Of a stretch of 64,000 bases of DNA, positions 36,139-44,101 are shown piece by piece. The notes under the pieces are model-generated. The model searched no databases. It had not been told where the DNA came from and saw only the letters and a list, made by a program, of their open reading frames with translations. Made by a program: the position numbers and the translations under genes. Source of the DNA: Methanococcus maripaludis C5 (GTDB taxonomy: Archaea > AGJL01 > Methanococci > Methanococcales > Methanococcaceae); the NCBI RefSeq assembly GCF_000016125.1, contig NC_009135.1, forward strand, positions 558,001 through 622,000. Direction: 5' to 3'. Every line of letters starts with the position of its first letter. Position 1 is the first letter of the stretch.

Positions 36139-36606
36139 ATGAAAAACAAGCATTTTTCAGCATTCAATAACTATGGGCATTTTCAAATGTCATTATATAT
36201 TCCTGAAAGACTTAGAATAGATTACAAGTCATTTTTAAAAGGTAGATTAGAATTTAGGGTATTGAAAGACCCGAAATCTAAATTCTTAATTACATTGGTT
36301 CATTTTTTAGAAAATGGACTTATTTACGAACTCCCCTTCGATCCACAACTGAACGATTATTCAGACAGTTTAACGGCTGAAGATCTTTCAATTATAATAT
36401 TTAATAGTACTAAAATGGATATAATGGATGAAAAAGAATTAAAAATTCCGCCGGAATTGTTAGAATCTTGGAATTTAATTTGGGAAAAATCTAATGAGTT
36501 TGAATCAATTGAATATTCTAGAGAATATTTAGAATGGTTAAATACACTTTATTCATACGATATTGACACACTATTTGAAAAATCAGAATTTGTGTGTTTA
36601 ATTTAA
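36139..36606 (+). CDS. hypothetical protein, operon partner of the GIY-YIG nuclease
   Basis: A 155-aa acidic soluble protein (KNKHFSAFNNYGHFQMSLYI... ESWNLIWEKSNEFESIEYSR). I recognise no family or catalytic motif. It starts with GGTGG 7 nt upstream and directly follows the GIY-YIG gene, so it may be an immunity or accessory factor, by position only. The end (DTLFEKSEFVCLI) lies 50 bp from the convergent HI0074-like gene. Confidence 0.55.
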   Translation: MKNKHFSAFNNYGHFQMSLYIPERLRIDYKSFLKGRLEFRVLKDPKSKFLITLVHFLENGLIYELPFDPQLNDYSDSLTAEDLSIIIFNSTKMDIMDEKELKIPPELLESWNLIWEKSNEFESIEYSREYLEWLNTLYSYDIDTLFEKSEFVCLI

Positions 36607-36657
36607 TTTTTTATTTTTTTAAAAATTAATTTGAAAACTTAAAATATCCATATTCAT

Positions 36658-37050
36658 TCACTCTTTTTTTAAAATAATGTCATAAAGATTTTTTAAATTT
36701 TTAAAATGACTCGATTTGATTTTATTGTATGTCTTTTTGGTGAGTTTTTCGTCAAACTGGTTTAAAATCTTGTTTTTATCGTTTAGCATATCAATCCAGT
36801 CATTTAAATTTTCAATAATTCCGTAAGCAAACGCTTTTTCAAAAGCAATCCTTGGACTTTTTACTTCTCCAATATCTTGATAATTTAAAAAATATTTAAT
36901 GGTTTTAAAAGCGAATTCATAGCATATTTCAAATCTATGAATTACCCCATCAATTATGATTGAATTTGAAGAATCTAACTTTAAACCTTCATCTAACCAA
37001 TCAAGTGCATTTTTGAAGTTTTCTAACTTTTTTTCGAGTTTATTGTCCAT
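36658..37050 (-). CDS. HI0074-type nucleotidyltransferase substrate-binding protein
   Basis: A 130-aa all-helical protein: LEKKLENFKNALDWLDEGLK, RFEICYEFAFKTIKYFLNYQ (about residues 42-62), SPRIAFEKAFAYGIIEN and WIDMLNDKNKILNQFDEKLT. This is the HI0074 (HepT-related, four-helix) family that pairs with a minimal nucleotidyltransferase (MNT) to form a two-component enzyme or toxin-antitoxin-like unit. Here the adjacent gene on the same strand is a Fic protein, and two MNT genes lie further upstream, so the normal pair is split by the Fic gene. The start is 25 bp after the Fic stop, so it can be co-transcribed. Confidence 0.8.
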   Translation of the reverse strand: MDNKLEKKLENFKNALDWLDEGLKLDSSNSIIIDGVIHRFEICYEFAFKTIKYFLNYQDIGEVKSPRIAFEKAFAYGIIENLNDWIDMLNDKNKILNQFDEKLTKKTYNKIKSSHFKNLKNLYDIILKKE

Positions 37051-37075
37051 ATATTTCCCAAATAATTTAAAATGT

Positions 37076-38254
37076 TTAACGAATATGTTTTGGATCCAAA
37101 ATTTCTAAAATTTTATTTGAAACATAAAGTTTATCCCGTTTTTTTGATTTTTCGTTTAATTCGAGCATTTTTAATGAAACCATGCCTTCCACTAACCGTT
37201 TTGCTGTTGGATAAGTTATACCCAGTGCCAATTCTACATCTTTGATATCTAGATATGGATTTTTAAATAAAAGTTCGATTATTTGAATTATTTTAAGTTT
37301 ATCGTTTGATTTAATGTTTTTATTTTCCATAACAATTTTTGAAAGTTCTTTTCTGTAATTTAAAAGTCTTTTTGAGAAGTAAGTTGCTCTTTCTGATTGA
37401 ATGGTTATTGCTTCAAGGAAAAATTTTATCCATTCATCAATTTTTCCCCTGGAACTTACATGGTAAAGCCTATCTTGATATTCAGTTCTTCTTTCGCTGA
37501 AAAATTCACTTAAATATAGTGCAGGTTTTTTTAAAAGCCCATATTTCATAAGTATTAAAATTATTAAAATTCTTCCGGTTCTTCCATTTCCATCTCTAAA
37601 TGGGTGTATTGTTTCAAACTGGTAATGCATGAGTGCAATTTTATATATTAACGGGATTTCATCTTTATTCTTGATGTATTCAATTAAATTTCTAATAAGC
37701 ATTTTAGTTCTTCTTGGCGATGCTGGAACAAATTTTGCATATTTTAGCCCCGTACTTTTGGTTCCAATATAGTTTTGGAGTCGCTTATATTCTCCAGGTG
37801 TTTTGTCTTGCCCTCGAACCCCATCTAAAAGTATTTTATGGATTTCAAGTATCAGATCTTCAGTTATTTCCTTATTTATCCCGTATTCAAGGGCAGTTTT
37901 ATAATTTGTAACTTCTAAAATATCATATTTTTTTTCACTTACTTCTGGTTTTTTTTCATTTATTAAAAAGTCTGAGATTGTAGTATGGATACCTTCAATT
38001 TCGGAGCTCAAAACAGCCTCTTTTAAAATAAATGGTTTTTCAAGTAAAGTTAATTCTTCATCTGAAAAGTTTTCCAAAAGACCATCTAGTTTAGAAATTC
38101 GAGATACTGCTTTTTCAGTATCTAAAATAAGATTTCGGTAATCTGGAATGTAATCTTTGTAGGGTAAATCACATGGCTCAAATAAATAGTAGTCATTTAG
38201 TTTATCGTAGACCACTTTTCCAGTTTTTGATTCTTTAAAGTCATCAGGGTTCAT
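37076..38254 (-). CDS. Fic-domain AMP-transferase, class II
   Basis: A 392-aa Fic protein. The catalytic loop HPFRDGNGRTGR is intact (residues 217-228; His217 catalytic, Asn and Arg for nucleotide). An inhibitory helix SSEIEGI with the (S/T)xxxE(G/N) motif is N-terminal (about 83-89), which defines class II Fic proteins, where Glu87 blocks ATP in the resting state. A C-terminal winged-helix domain (LFKNPYLDIKDVELALGITY PTAKRLVEGMVSLKMLEL) follows. Fic enzymes transfer AMP to Tyr/Thr/Ser hydroxyls of proteins such as gyrase or GTPases. It has a long 5' region with two 35-bp repeats (38297-38423). Confidence 0.9.
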   Translation of the reverse strand: MNPDDFKESKTGKVVYDKLNDYYLFEPCDLPYKDYIPDYRNLILDTEKAVSRISKLDGLLENFSDEELTLLEKPFILKEAVLSSEIEGIHTTISDFLINEKKPEVSEKKYDILEVTNYKTALEYGINKEITEDLILEIHKILLDGVRGQDKTPGEYKRLQNYIGTKSTGLKYAKFVPASPRRTKMLIRNLIEYIKNKDEIPLIYKIALMHYQFETIHPFRDGNGRTGRILIILILMKYGLLKKPALYLSEFFSERRTEYQDRLYHVSSRGKIDEWIKFFLEAITIQSERATYFSKRLLNYRKELSKIVMENKNIKSNDKLKIIQIIELLFKNPYLDIKDVELALGITYPTAKRLVEGMVSLKMLELNEKSKKRDKLYVSNKILEILDPKHIR

Positions 38255-38296
38255 AAATATCCTTGTAAAATTTTAATATTTTATTGTCGTTGCTAC

Positions 38297-38423
38297 TCGT
38301 TATTAAAAATTTTATGCATTTTCTTTAATAAGTAGTTTTTCTTACAACTCATTTTTAAAAAAATTTTAATAACGATTCTAAAAAGTCTTCGTTATTAAAA
38401 ATATTATACATTTTCTTTAATAA
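38297..38423. repeat. two 35-bp direct repeats upstream of the Fic gene
   Basis: TCGTTATTAAAAAT-TTAT-CATTTTCTTTAATAA occurs at 38297-38331 and 38389-38423 with two mismatches; an inverted TTTTAATAACGA lies between them (38365-38377). They cover the likely promoter of fic (minus strand) and could bind the Fic C-terminal winged helix or another autoregulator. The rest of 38255-38496 is AT-rich with no gene. Confidence 0.7.
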
Positions 38424-38496
38424 CTAAAAAAGTACTCATAATAATGATTTATTATCAATAGATCCTACAATATGCAGTAAATATACACTATCTTTT

Positions 38497-38805
38497 TTAT
38501 TCGACATTGTATATTACCTCAATATCTTTTAAAACGTCTTTTTTTATGTATTTACTTAATGAATTTTCAGTTACAAGATCGACTTTTTTTCCAAAAATTT
38601 TAGATAATTCTTTTGAAATTTTTATTATCTTAAATAAACTTTTATTTCCTGAGAATTTAACCAAAAAATCAATATCACTATCTTTAGTTTCTTCCCCTCT
38701 TGAATATGATCCAAAAAGTCCTAGATATACGATATTTTCTCTTTCGCATAATTCTTGTATTCGTTTATCGTTTAAAATTGAAGTTTTGCTCAACATAATT
38801 ATCAT
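38497..38805 (-). CDS. minimal nucleotidyltransferase (MNT), first copy
   Basis: A 102-aa protein with the MNT core VYLGLFGSYSRGEETKDSDIDFLVKF: GSYSRG (residues 32-37) and the two metal-binding Asp of DSDID (D44, D46). MNT proteins transfer nucleotides; with HEPN or HI0074-like partners they form toxin-antitoxin systems where MNT AMPylates the toxin. No HEPN gene is adjacent; the second MNT is 26 bp upstream and Fic follows about 240 bp downstream, so the set may be one transcription unit with the HI0074-like gene at its end. Confidence 0.85.
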   Translation of the reverse strand: MIIMLSKTSILNDKRIQELCERENIVYLGLFGSYSRGEETKDSDIDFLVKFSGNKSLFKIIKISKELSKIFGKKVDLVTENSLSKYIKKDVLKDIEVIYNVE

Positions 38806-38831
38806 AAGGATTTTTGAAAGTTCTTGTATTT

Positions 38832-39137
38832 TTAATTTATCTTAACTTGAGTTACTTCCTTTAATATTTTATCTCTGATTTCAACTTTTAAATCATCTTT
38901 AATTACTAAATCAACGTCTTTTTGAAACAAATCTTCAAGATAATATTTTAATCCCATGTAATTGTCAAAATTAATAGAATTTTCCTGAAATTCTACCAAA
39001 ACATCAATGTCTGATGTTTCGTTCTGTTCATTTCGAACATATGACCCAAATATTCCGAGGGTCTTAACTTTGTATTTTTTAATCAACAAATCCCTGTTTT
39101 CATGCAGGATTGTTTTAAATTCAGATAAAGTTTTCAT
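38832..39137 (-). CDS. minimal nucleotidyltransferase (MNT), second copy
   Basis: A 101-aa MNT paralogue with KTLGIFGSYVRNEQNETSDIDVLVEF: GSYVRN and D-x-D (DID) as in the preceding gene. The start is placed at the ATG at 39137 because GGGATA precedes it at a suitable distance; a TTG four codons upstream (39149) is less likely. The family and partner considerations are the same as for its neighbour, but the sequences are only moderately similar (the tail here is KDDLKVEIRDKILKEVTQVK), so this looks like an independent copy and not a recent duplicate. Its gene begins 66 bp after the 292-aa regulator's stop. Confidence 0.85.
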   Translation of the reverse strand: MKTLSEFKTILHENRDLLIKKYKVKTLGIFGSYVRNEQNETSDIDVLVEFQENSINFDNYMGLKYYLEDLFQKDVDLVIKDDLKVEIRDKILKEVTQVKIN

Positions 39138-39215
39138 GAAATATCCCAATTTCAGATTTTAATTAAGGCATACTTTAAAAGATATTTAGATTATAAAAAG
39201 TTAAAAAAAGAAAAA

Positions 39216-40094
39216 TTATTTCAAATTTTCAATATATTGTATAATTTTTTCTGCAATTTCTTCAGGTGTTTTTACAACTGCTCTTTTATAATGTTTTTCG
39301 AATAACTCTTTTTTCCGCAACCATTTTTCTTCGTTTAATTTTTTGCATGCTTCTGTTTCTTCAAAATACACCACGGGGGATTTTTCGACGAATTCTTCTT
39401 CAACTTCCGCATTAATCTCATTAAAAATCTCATTTATATTTGGCGTATTAAAAAAAACATACATTTTATCATAAATGTTCCGAACTAAAACAACTACACC
39501 TTCTTTTATTTCGTTATAAATGCTGTTTCCATAGTCGTATACTTCATGATTTTCAAAAAATACGTATAAATTCTCGCCTTTTCCACGGTACTGGTAAGCT
39601 AAATCAGGTTCTAAAACATAAGGTATAGCATTGTTAAATTCTTCACCTTCGATTGCAGGTTTACTTTCAGCCCCATTTGTGGATAAAAATAACTGATCTT
39701 GAAAATAGTCCTGAAAATGGGGAGTAAGATCTTTGGCACGATGTGCATACTCTACGTTTACTGTTAATTCAGTGCTTATCCTTTCATATTTTTCTGAAAG
39801 TTTTTTATCAACTATTTGATATAGATCCATAGCTTTTTTTTCAAGGCGGTACTGTTTTAATAATTTTTTACCGATGGGGGTTAATTTATAATATGGTTTA
39901 GGGGTTTTTTTGCCTTCTCTTTCTTCTTTTCGTTCCACTAGGTATTTTTCATTCATTTCTAATAGCAATTTGCTAAGGTATGCCTTCGAAAACTCCATTT
40001 TCAGGTCATTGAATATTTTTAAAAATTCCGTTCGTCCATGGTCAGACAAATATTCCATTATCTCAATTACATATTTTTTTCCCATTGTAGTCAT
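39216..40094 (-). CDS. winged-helix regulator with a large C-terminal sensor-like domain
   Basis: A 292-aa protein. The N-terminal 75 residues are a winged helix (KYVIEIMEYLSDHGRTEFLK, FSKAYLSKLLLEMNEKYLVE, KTPKPYYKLTPIGKKLLKQY) closely related in pattern to the 100-aa regulator at 34717-35019. The remaining 200 residues contain an unrecognised mixed alpha/beta domain (NVEYAHRAKDLTPHFQDYFQ, YQYRGKGENLYVFFENHEVY, VVVLVRNIYDKMYVFFNTPN) that could sense a ligand or protein. Clean start at ATG with GAGGTGC RBS. A region rich in TAGTAC boxes (40322-40366) separates it from the divergent integrase genes, so it may control element excision or its own expression. Confidence 0.65.
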   Translation of the reverse strand: MTTMGKKYVIEIMEYLSDHGRTEFLKIFNDLKMEFSKAYLSKLLLEMNEKYLVERKEEREGKKTPKPYYKLTPIGKKLLKQYRLEKKAMDLYQIVDKKLSEKYERISTELTVNVEYAHRAKDLTPHFQDYFQDQLFLSTNGAESKPAIEGEEFNNAIPYVLEPDLAYQYRGKGENLYVFFENHEVYDYGNSIYNEIKEGVVVLVRNIYDKMYVFFNTPNINEIFNEINAEVEEEFVEKSPVVYFEETEACKKLNEEKWLRKKELFEKHYKRAVVKTPEEIAEKIIQYIENLK

Positions 40095-40321
40095 AATGCA
40101 CCTCGATTTATGATCTCAAAATTCGATCAATCGATTTTTAAAATCTCTATATCTATCAATACGGTATTAATCAAATATATACTTATTGTAAATTTTAAAA
40201 ATTAATGTAAATAAAATAAGTTACCTAAAAGATAATCAAAGCAAATATTCTGAAACGCCATAATTTTGGACTTTTTAAAATTTGTTCATTTTCACGAAAA
40301 TCCAGTATCTATAACTTTATA

Positions 40322-40366
40322 TAGTACGATCTGAATATTAGTACTTGTACTAGGTAATAATAGTAC
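40322..40366. promoter_or_regulatory. TAGTAC operator cluster between the regulator and the integrase genes
   Basis: TAGTAC at 40322-40327, the perfect inverted repeat TAGTACTTGTACTA at 40339-40352, and TAGTAC at 40361-40366. Similar boxes lie upstream of the related regulator at 35084-35101. From 40367 to 40606 the sequence is AT-rich; GGAGGTATAATCC TTGAAATAG at about 40549 is an RBS followed by an immediate stop, likely a remnant. Confidence 0.6.
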
Positions 40367-40606
40367 GATAAATATATCTAATATATTAAATGGTTATGTC
40401 AACTAATTAGGTATCAAATCAAATTAGATTCTAAATTCCATAATACTACCATAATATACCTAATTTGAATTTCCAACTATAAATAATTAATTAATTACCT
40501 AAAAAGGCCATTTATTAAAGGAATTAACAAATTATTCGAAAATTGCTGGAGGTATAATCCTTGAAATAGAATATAAATGATTAAAATGTTTAACTGGTGA
40601 TATTTT

Positions 40607-40849
40607 TTGAATACCTTACGATTAACGCTTATAACTGACATGGACTGCAGAACTGCCCGGTACATGCTGCATAAATTGGAAAATATTGATAAAATTAGGC
40701 CAGAAATTTTAAAAAGGGCTGTAGAACTTGATAAATCATTTAGAAGAACAATTACACTTTCAGACGTAGAAGAAAAAATTTATGAAAAATACGGAAAAGC
40801 AACAAATTTGATGGTAAATTACGCAATTATCGCAGAGGGGATGGAATGA
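40607..40849 (+). CDS. 80-aa protein translationally coupled to an integrase
   Basis: An 80-aa, mostly helical, charged protein (LRLTLITDMDCRTARYMLHK, LENIDKIRPEILKRAVELDK, SLSDVEEKIYEKYGKATNLM then VNYAIIAEGME). TTG start with GGTGAT upstream. Its stop overlaps the integrase start by 4 nt (ATGA), so it is coupled to it; it may be an excisionase-like partner, but I recognise no family. A decayed copy of its last 20 residues lies just before the next integrase (43024-43102). Confidence 0.55.
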   Translation: MNTLRLTLITDMDCRTARYMLHKLENIDKIRPEILKRAVELDKSFRRTITLSDVEEKIYEKYGKATNLMVNYAIIAEGME

Positions 40850-41889
40850 GTAAAAAAGTTTTAAAAAATACATTTAAAATAGAATTTTTGGGTAATGGCT
40901 CCAACGATAAAATATATGCAGAAAAAATACCAATGAACCCCATAAACAAATGGAATGACATATACGGGTCAGAAAGATTAGGTAGCGGCATAAATCACAG
41001 TACTATACAAAATGAAAGTTCAATTTTGGCAGTTTTTCTAAGTTTTTGTGACGAAGAACTTCATAAAGAACCAAATACATTAACTTCAGCCGATTTAAAA
41101 AAATTTTTCTATTACTTAAGATATGTAAGAAAGCCAAACAATAGTAAAATTAAAAATAAGCTACAAAACGAAAGAATTTCAGAAAAAGCATTTAAAATCT
41201 ATTATACGTTGGTAAAAAAGTTTTATGCGACATTAAATCTTGAAAACTTTAAACAATTTGAAAAAGAATGTCAAACCCCCATTTTCAGAAAAACAAGACC
41301 AAATCCCCATGATGCAATTACCAGCGAAGAGTTCAATAAAATAATCAACGAGATTGAAAATAGCGACAGTAGTACCAAAATAAGAAATATACTTGCATTT
41401 AGGCTGCTTTGGGATACGGGAGCAAGAATTTCGGAAATTATTAAATTAAGATACAAAGATTGTGATTTTGAAAAAGGAAGATTTAATATTTCAAACACAA
41501 ATCGAGAAATTAGAACGGTGGTCTGTTCAAATGAAACTCTGAAACTATTTAATCAACATTTAAGCAAAATAAATGATTTTAGCAATCCTGATGATCCAAT
41601 ATTTCAAGTTTCAGGAGGTGAAAAAAGTCGGCAGATCAGTTCAAATCATTTAATCAAAGCAATGACCAAAACAGTGCAAAAATTAAAAGAAAAAGGAATT
41701 ATCGAAAATAATCGAGATTTAGTATTGTATTCGTTAAGACCTGGTCGAGCAGTTGAAGTCTTTGATGGGGGCCTTTCGATCGCACATATTCAACAATTGC
41801 TTGGACATCACGACATTCGAACGACAATGAAGTATAACCCTGTGATTGAGAGATGTCCAGATTTGGATAAACTTCAAAATAACTTATAA
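40846..41889 (+). CDS. tyrosine recombinase (XerC/D-like), motif II His replaced
   Basis: A 347-aa integrase: N-terminal SAM-like domain (about 45-130), catalytic domain from 155. Arg I is in WDTGARISEIIKLRY, the HxxR box reads YSLRPGRAVEVF (the His is Tyr, the Arg kept), then LLGHHDIRTTMKYNP with the third His and the nucleophilic Tyr. The two other integrases of the window have the normal HSLRHGRA. The His-to-Tyr change may reduce or abolish activity, although some recombinases tolerate Lys or Tyr there. Extended N-terminus (KNTFKIEFLGNGSNDKIYAE) compared with the others. Part of the left island. Confidence 0.85.
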   Translation: MSKKVLKNTFKIEFLGNGSNDKIYAEKIPMNPINKWNDIYGSERLGSGINHSTIQNESSILAVFLSFCDEELHKEPNTLTSADLKKFFYYLRYVRKPNNSKIKNKLQNERISEKAFKIYYTLVKKFYATLNLENFKQFEKECQTPIFRKTRPNPHDAITSEEFNKIINEIENSDSSTKIRNILAFRLLWDTGARISEIIKLRYKDCDFEKGRFNISNTNREIRTVVCSNETLKLFNQHLSKINDFSNPDDPIFQVSGGEKSRQISSNHLIKAMTKTVQKLKEKGIIENNRDLVLYSLRPGRAVEVFDGGLSIAHIQQLLGHHDIRTTMKYNPVIERCPDLDKLQNNL

Positions 41890-41938
41890 ATTAAATTTCC
41901 TAAATTTACACAATTTGTAAAAAATAACTGGTGATATT

Positions 41939-42466
41939 ATGGAACATGAATTAAATGGAACTTTTGAAGAAAATAATGAAAAAATGGTTGTAGTAAGAAT
42001 TTTTAGCAACAATTACTGGTCAACGTTAGGCATGATAGAGGAACATGGCGAATCAATACCCTTAGAATTGTACCCTCATGAGGGGGATCTAGGAAGCAGG
42101 TACTCTAAAGAAATGGATAATCTTTTGGATTCTTTTAATGAAGACCCTGTCGAAAAAATAAGGTACTGTGACCGTAGCTACGAACTTTGGGCTTTTCCTT
42201 ACCATGAGGATGAAGTGGCCATTAATGGTTACTACCAGTATAAATGGTGGCTTGAAGAATTTATCACAGAATGGGGCTTTTCAAAAGATTCTATACGGTC
42301 TACATATGATTATCAAGGATACGGTGTACCCCTTATGGATTATGCATGTGGAAATGTGATATGTATGGTCGCTTTAAAAATAACGGAAGAAAAATATAAC
42401 GAAATCAAATCAGATCTAGAAAAAAAGTATAGTTCCGTAGGCATCATGGATTACGAGAACAATTAG
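41939..42466 (+). CDS. hypothetical protein in the integrase cluster
   Basis: A 175-aa acidic protein (EHELNGTFEENNEKMVVVRI, ELWAFPYHEDEVAINGYYQY, KWWLEEFITEWGFSKDSIRS, YACGNVICMVALKITEEKYN). No family recognised. RBS CTGGTGAT just before the ATG, identical in type to that of the 80-aa gene. It follows the integrase by 49 bp and may be cargo of the same cassette. Confidence 0.5.
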   Translation: MEHELNGTFEENNEKMVVVRIFSNNYWSTLGMIEEHGESIPLELYPHEGDLGSRYSKEMDNLLDSFNEDPVEKIRYCDRSYELWAFPYHEDEVAINGYYQYKWWLEEFITEWGFSKDSIRSTYDYQGYGVPLMDYACGNVICMVALKITEEKYNEIKSDLEKKYSSVGIMDYENN

Positions 42467-42533
42467 GTGTATGATCGTAATTTCTTTAAATTAAATATAT
42501 TATTTACATATTAAACAAGTCGAGGCGATTTTT

Positions 42534-42941
42534 TTGCAAGATTTAAAAGTAGAAAAAATAATTCCATATAATATTTATTTTTCAATATCCGAATGTAAAC
42601 AACTGATTGACGAGTCATATCTTGTAATAGATAGGGGTCTTCCAAGAGAATATTATTATGATGATATAAAAGCATCTGAAATAGTGGAATCCATTCTTTT
42701 ACCACGGGTACTGGGGGAGGTAATATATTTACATGAAGAAGATTCGGTATATTATTCTTCAATAGATGGTAAACAGCGTATATTGTCAATGATAAGATTT
42801 ATTAATAACGAATTTCCATTAACTGAACTTAAAAAACTTAAAGAACTAAATGGAAAGTATTTCAGGGATTTAGATTCCCAATTACAAAGAAAATACGAAA
42901 AGTGGGGAATATGGGCAATATTGCTTAAAAAAGAATCATAA
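42534..42941 (+). CDS. DUF262-type (GmrSD N-terminal) fragment or stand-alone domain
   Basis: A 135-aa protein with the order SILLPRVLGEVIYLHEEDSV YYSSIDGKQRILSMIRFINN EFPLTELKKLKELNGKYFRD: the DGxQR box (IDGKQR, about residues 81-86) is the NTP/DNA-handling motif of DUF262, the N-terminal ParB-like domain of the modification-dependent nuclease GmrSD. Full-length relatives are several hundred residues long; here the C-terminal nuclease (DUF1524, HNH) is missing and the ORF ends after YEKWGIWAILLKKES. TTG start with GAGGCG upstream. Either a remnant or a small natural member. Confidence 0.6.
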   Translation: MQDLKVEKIIPYNIYFSISECKQLIDESYLVIDRGLPREYYYDDIKASEIVESILLPRVLGEVIYLHEEDSVYYSSIDGKQRILSMIRFINNEFPLTELKKLKELNGKYFRDLDSQLQRKYEKWGIWAILLKKES

Positions 42942-43023
42942 TCCAAAATGATTTTTTTAAGATTTAATCAGCGGTTTCACTGATTTTTATATTTGGTGGA
43001 ATATGCAAATAAAGCCGAATATT

Positions 43024-43102
43024 GATGACTAAACAGTTTACGACAATTACAAAAAAACTAAATTTATGATAAATTACAAAAATATTTCAGAGGGATGGGA
43101 TG
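43024..43102 (+). pseudogene. decayed 3' end of an integrase-coupled small gene
   Basis: The frame VYDNYKKTKFMINYKNISEG immediately before the integrase at 43100 aligns with the end of the 80-aa gene at 40607-40849 (IYEKYGKATNLMVNYAIIAEG). No start or upstream part is left; the region 42942-43020 is unreadable. It shows that the small gene plus integrase unit was once present twice. Confidence 0.6.
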
Positions 43103-44101
43103 AGCAGAAGGAAATTTGATCTCAAAGGACAATTATCTGACCAAAAAACTAAAATTGAATCACCAAAACGATTAGAAGAACATAATCCATATCTTATTAA
43201 ATTTATCGAAGAAAGAGAATTTGATAAAATTAAAGAAAGTACTATTAAAGAAGATGTATTACGACTTAGAATCTTTTTGTCGTTTTGTGATGATATTGGA
43301 AAAATTCCCGAAACTATGGATTATCACGAATTTAAACGTTTTTTCGTGTATTTAGAAAAAAAAAGAGGATGCACTCATCAAACACTAGTTCGATACTATA
43401 ATTTATTAAAAGTATTTTATAGGCTATTTAAATTCACAGCATTTAATGAATTTAATAATGAATGCATCGAGAGAAAGACTTTTTCAAAAAAATCAAAAAC
43501 AAGAAGTTATGATGATGTAAATAACGAAATTATGGATAAGGTGCTTGATGAAATACTTGATGGAAACAGCGCTACAAAAAATCGAGATGGACTTATGATG
43601 CTGGTTTTGTGGGAAACAGGCTGTAGGCGGTCAGAAGTTATACGCATAAAATACAATGATTTTGATTTTAAAACTGGGCAGATAAGATTAACAGATACTA
43701 AAAATGGGGAAGATAGATATGTTGTAGTTTCAAAAAAGACCACTAACTTGATAAGAGAGTACAGTTCAGAAAATATTTTGAAAGGGCCTGAAAATTTTAT
43801 TTTTCAAAGTGAAAAAGGTAAACTTGGAAAACAGGTAAAACCTGGCCATCTTTCAGAAGTTTTCAGAAGAGCAATTGATAATTTAATTAGTAAAGGGGAA
43901 ATCGAGGCTGGAAAGAGGTATGTTCTCCATTCTTTAAGGCATGGTAGGGCAGTTGCATTATTGGATGAGGGTACTTCCGTTGAAATTGTAAAGGAAATTT
44001 TAGGCCATAGTGACGTAAAGACTACGATGATTTATGCACATGCAAAAGAGAGAACAAAAAAGATGTTACCAGACATTCGAAAAAAATTAGATCAAAGATA
44101 A
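43100..44101 (+). CDS. tyrosine recombinase, intact catalytic set
   Basis: A 333-aa integrase of the XerC/D-like archaeal type. Catalytic residues: Arg in WETGCRRSEVIRIKY (about residue 178), HSLRHGRA (HxxR, about 278-281), LGHSDVKTTMIYAHA (third His and the nucleophilic Tyr, about 304-314). N-terminal core-binding domain present. It lies about 390 bp left of the tRNA-derived att copy at 44493-44545, and four TCCGGT boxes fall between. It likely mediates integration/excision of the island to the left. A remnant of a small coupled gene precedes it. Confidence 0.9.
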   Translation: MSRRKFDLKGQLSDQKTKIESPKRLEEHNPYLIKFIEEREFDKIKESTIKEDVLRLRIFLSFCDDIGKIPETMDYHEFKRFFVYLEKKRGCTHQTLVRYYNLLKVFYRLFKFTAFNEFNNECIERKTFSKKSKTRSYDDVNNEIMDKVLDEILDGNSATKNRDGLMMLVLWETGCRRSEVIRIKYNDFDFKTGQIRLTDTKNGEDRYVVVSKKTTNLIREYSSENILKGPENFIFQSEKGKLGKQVKPGHLSEVFRRAIDNLISKGEIEAGKRYVLHSLRHGRAVALLDEGTSVEIVKEILGHSDVKTTMIYAHAKERTKKMLPDIRKKLDQR

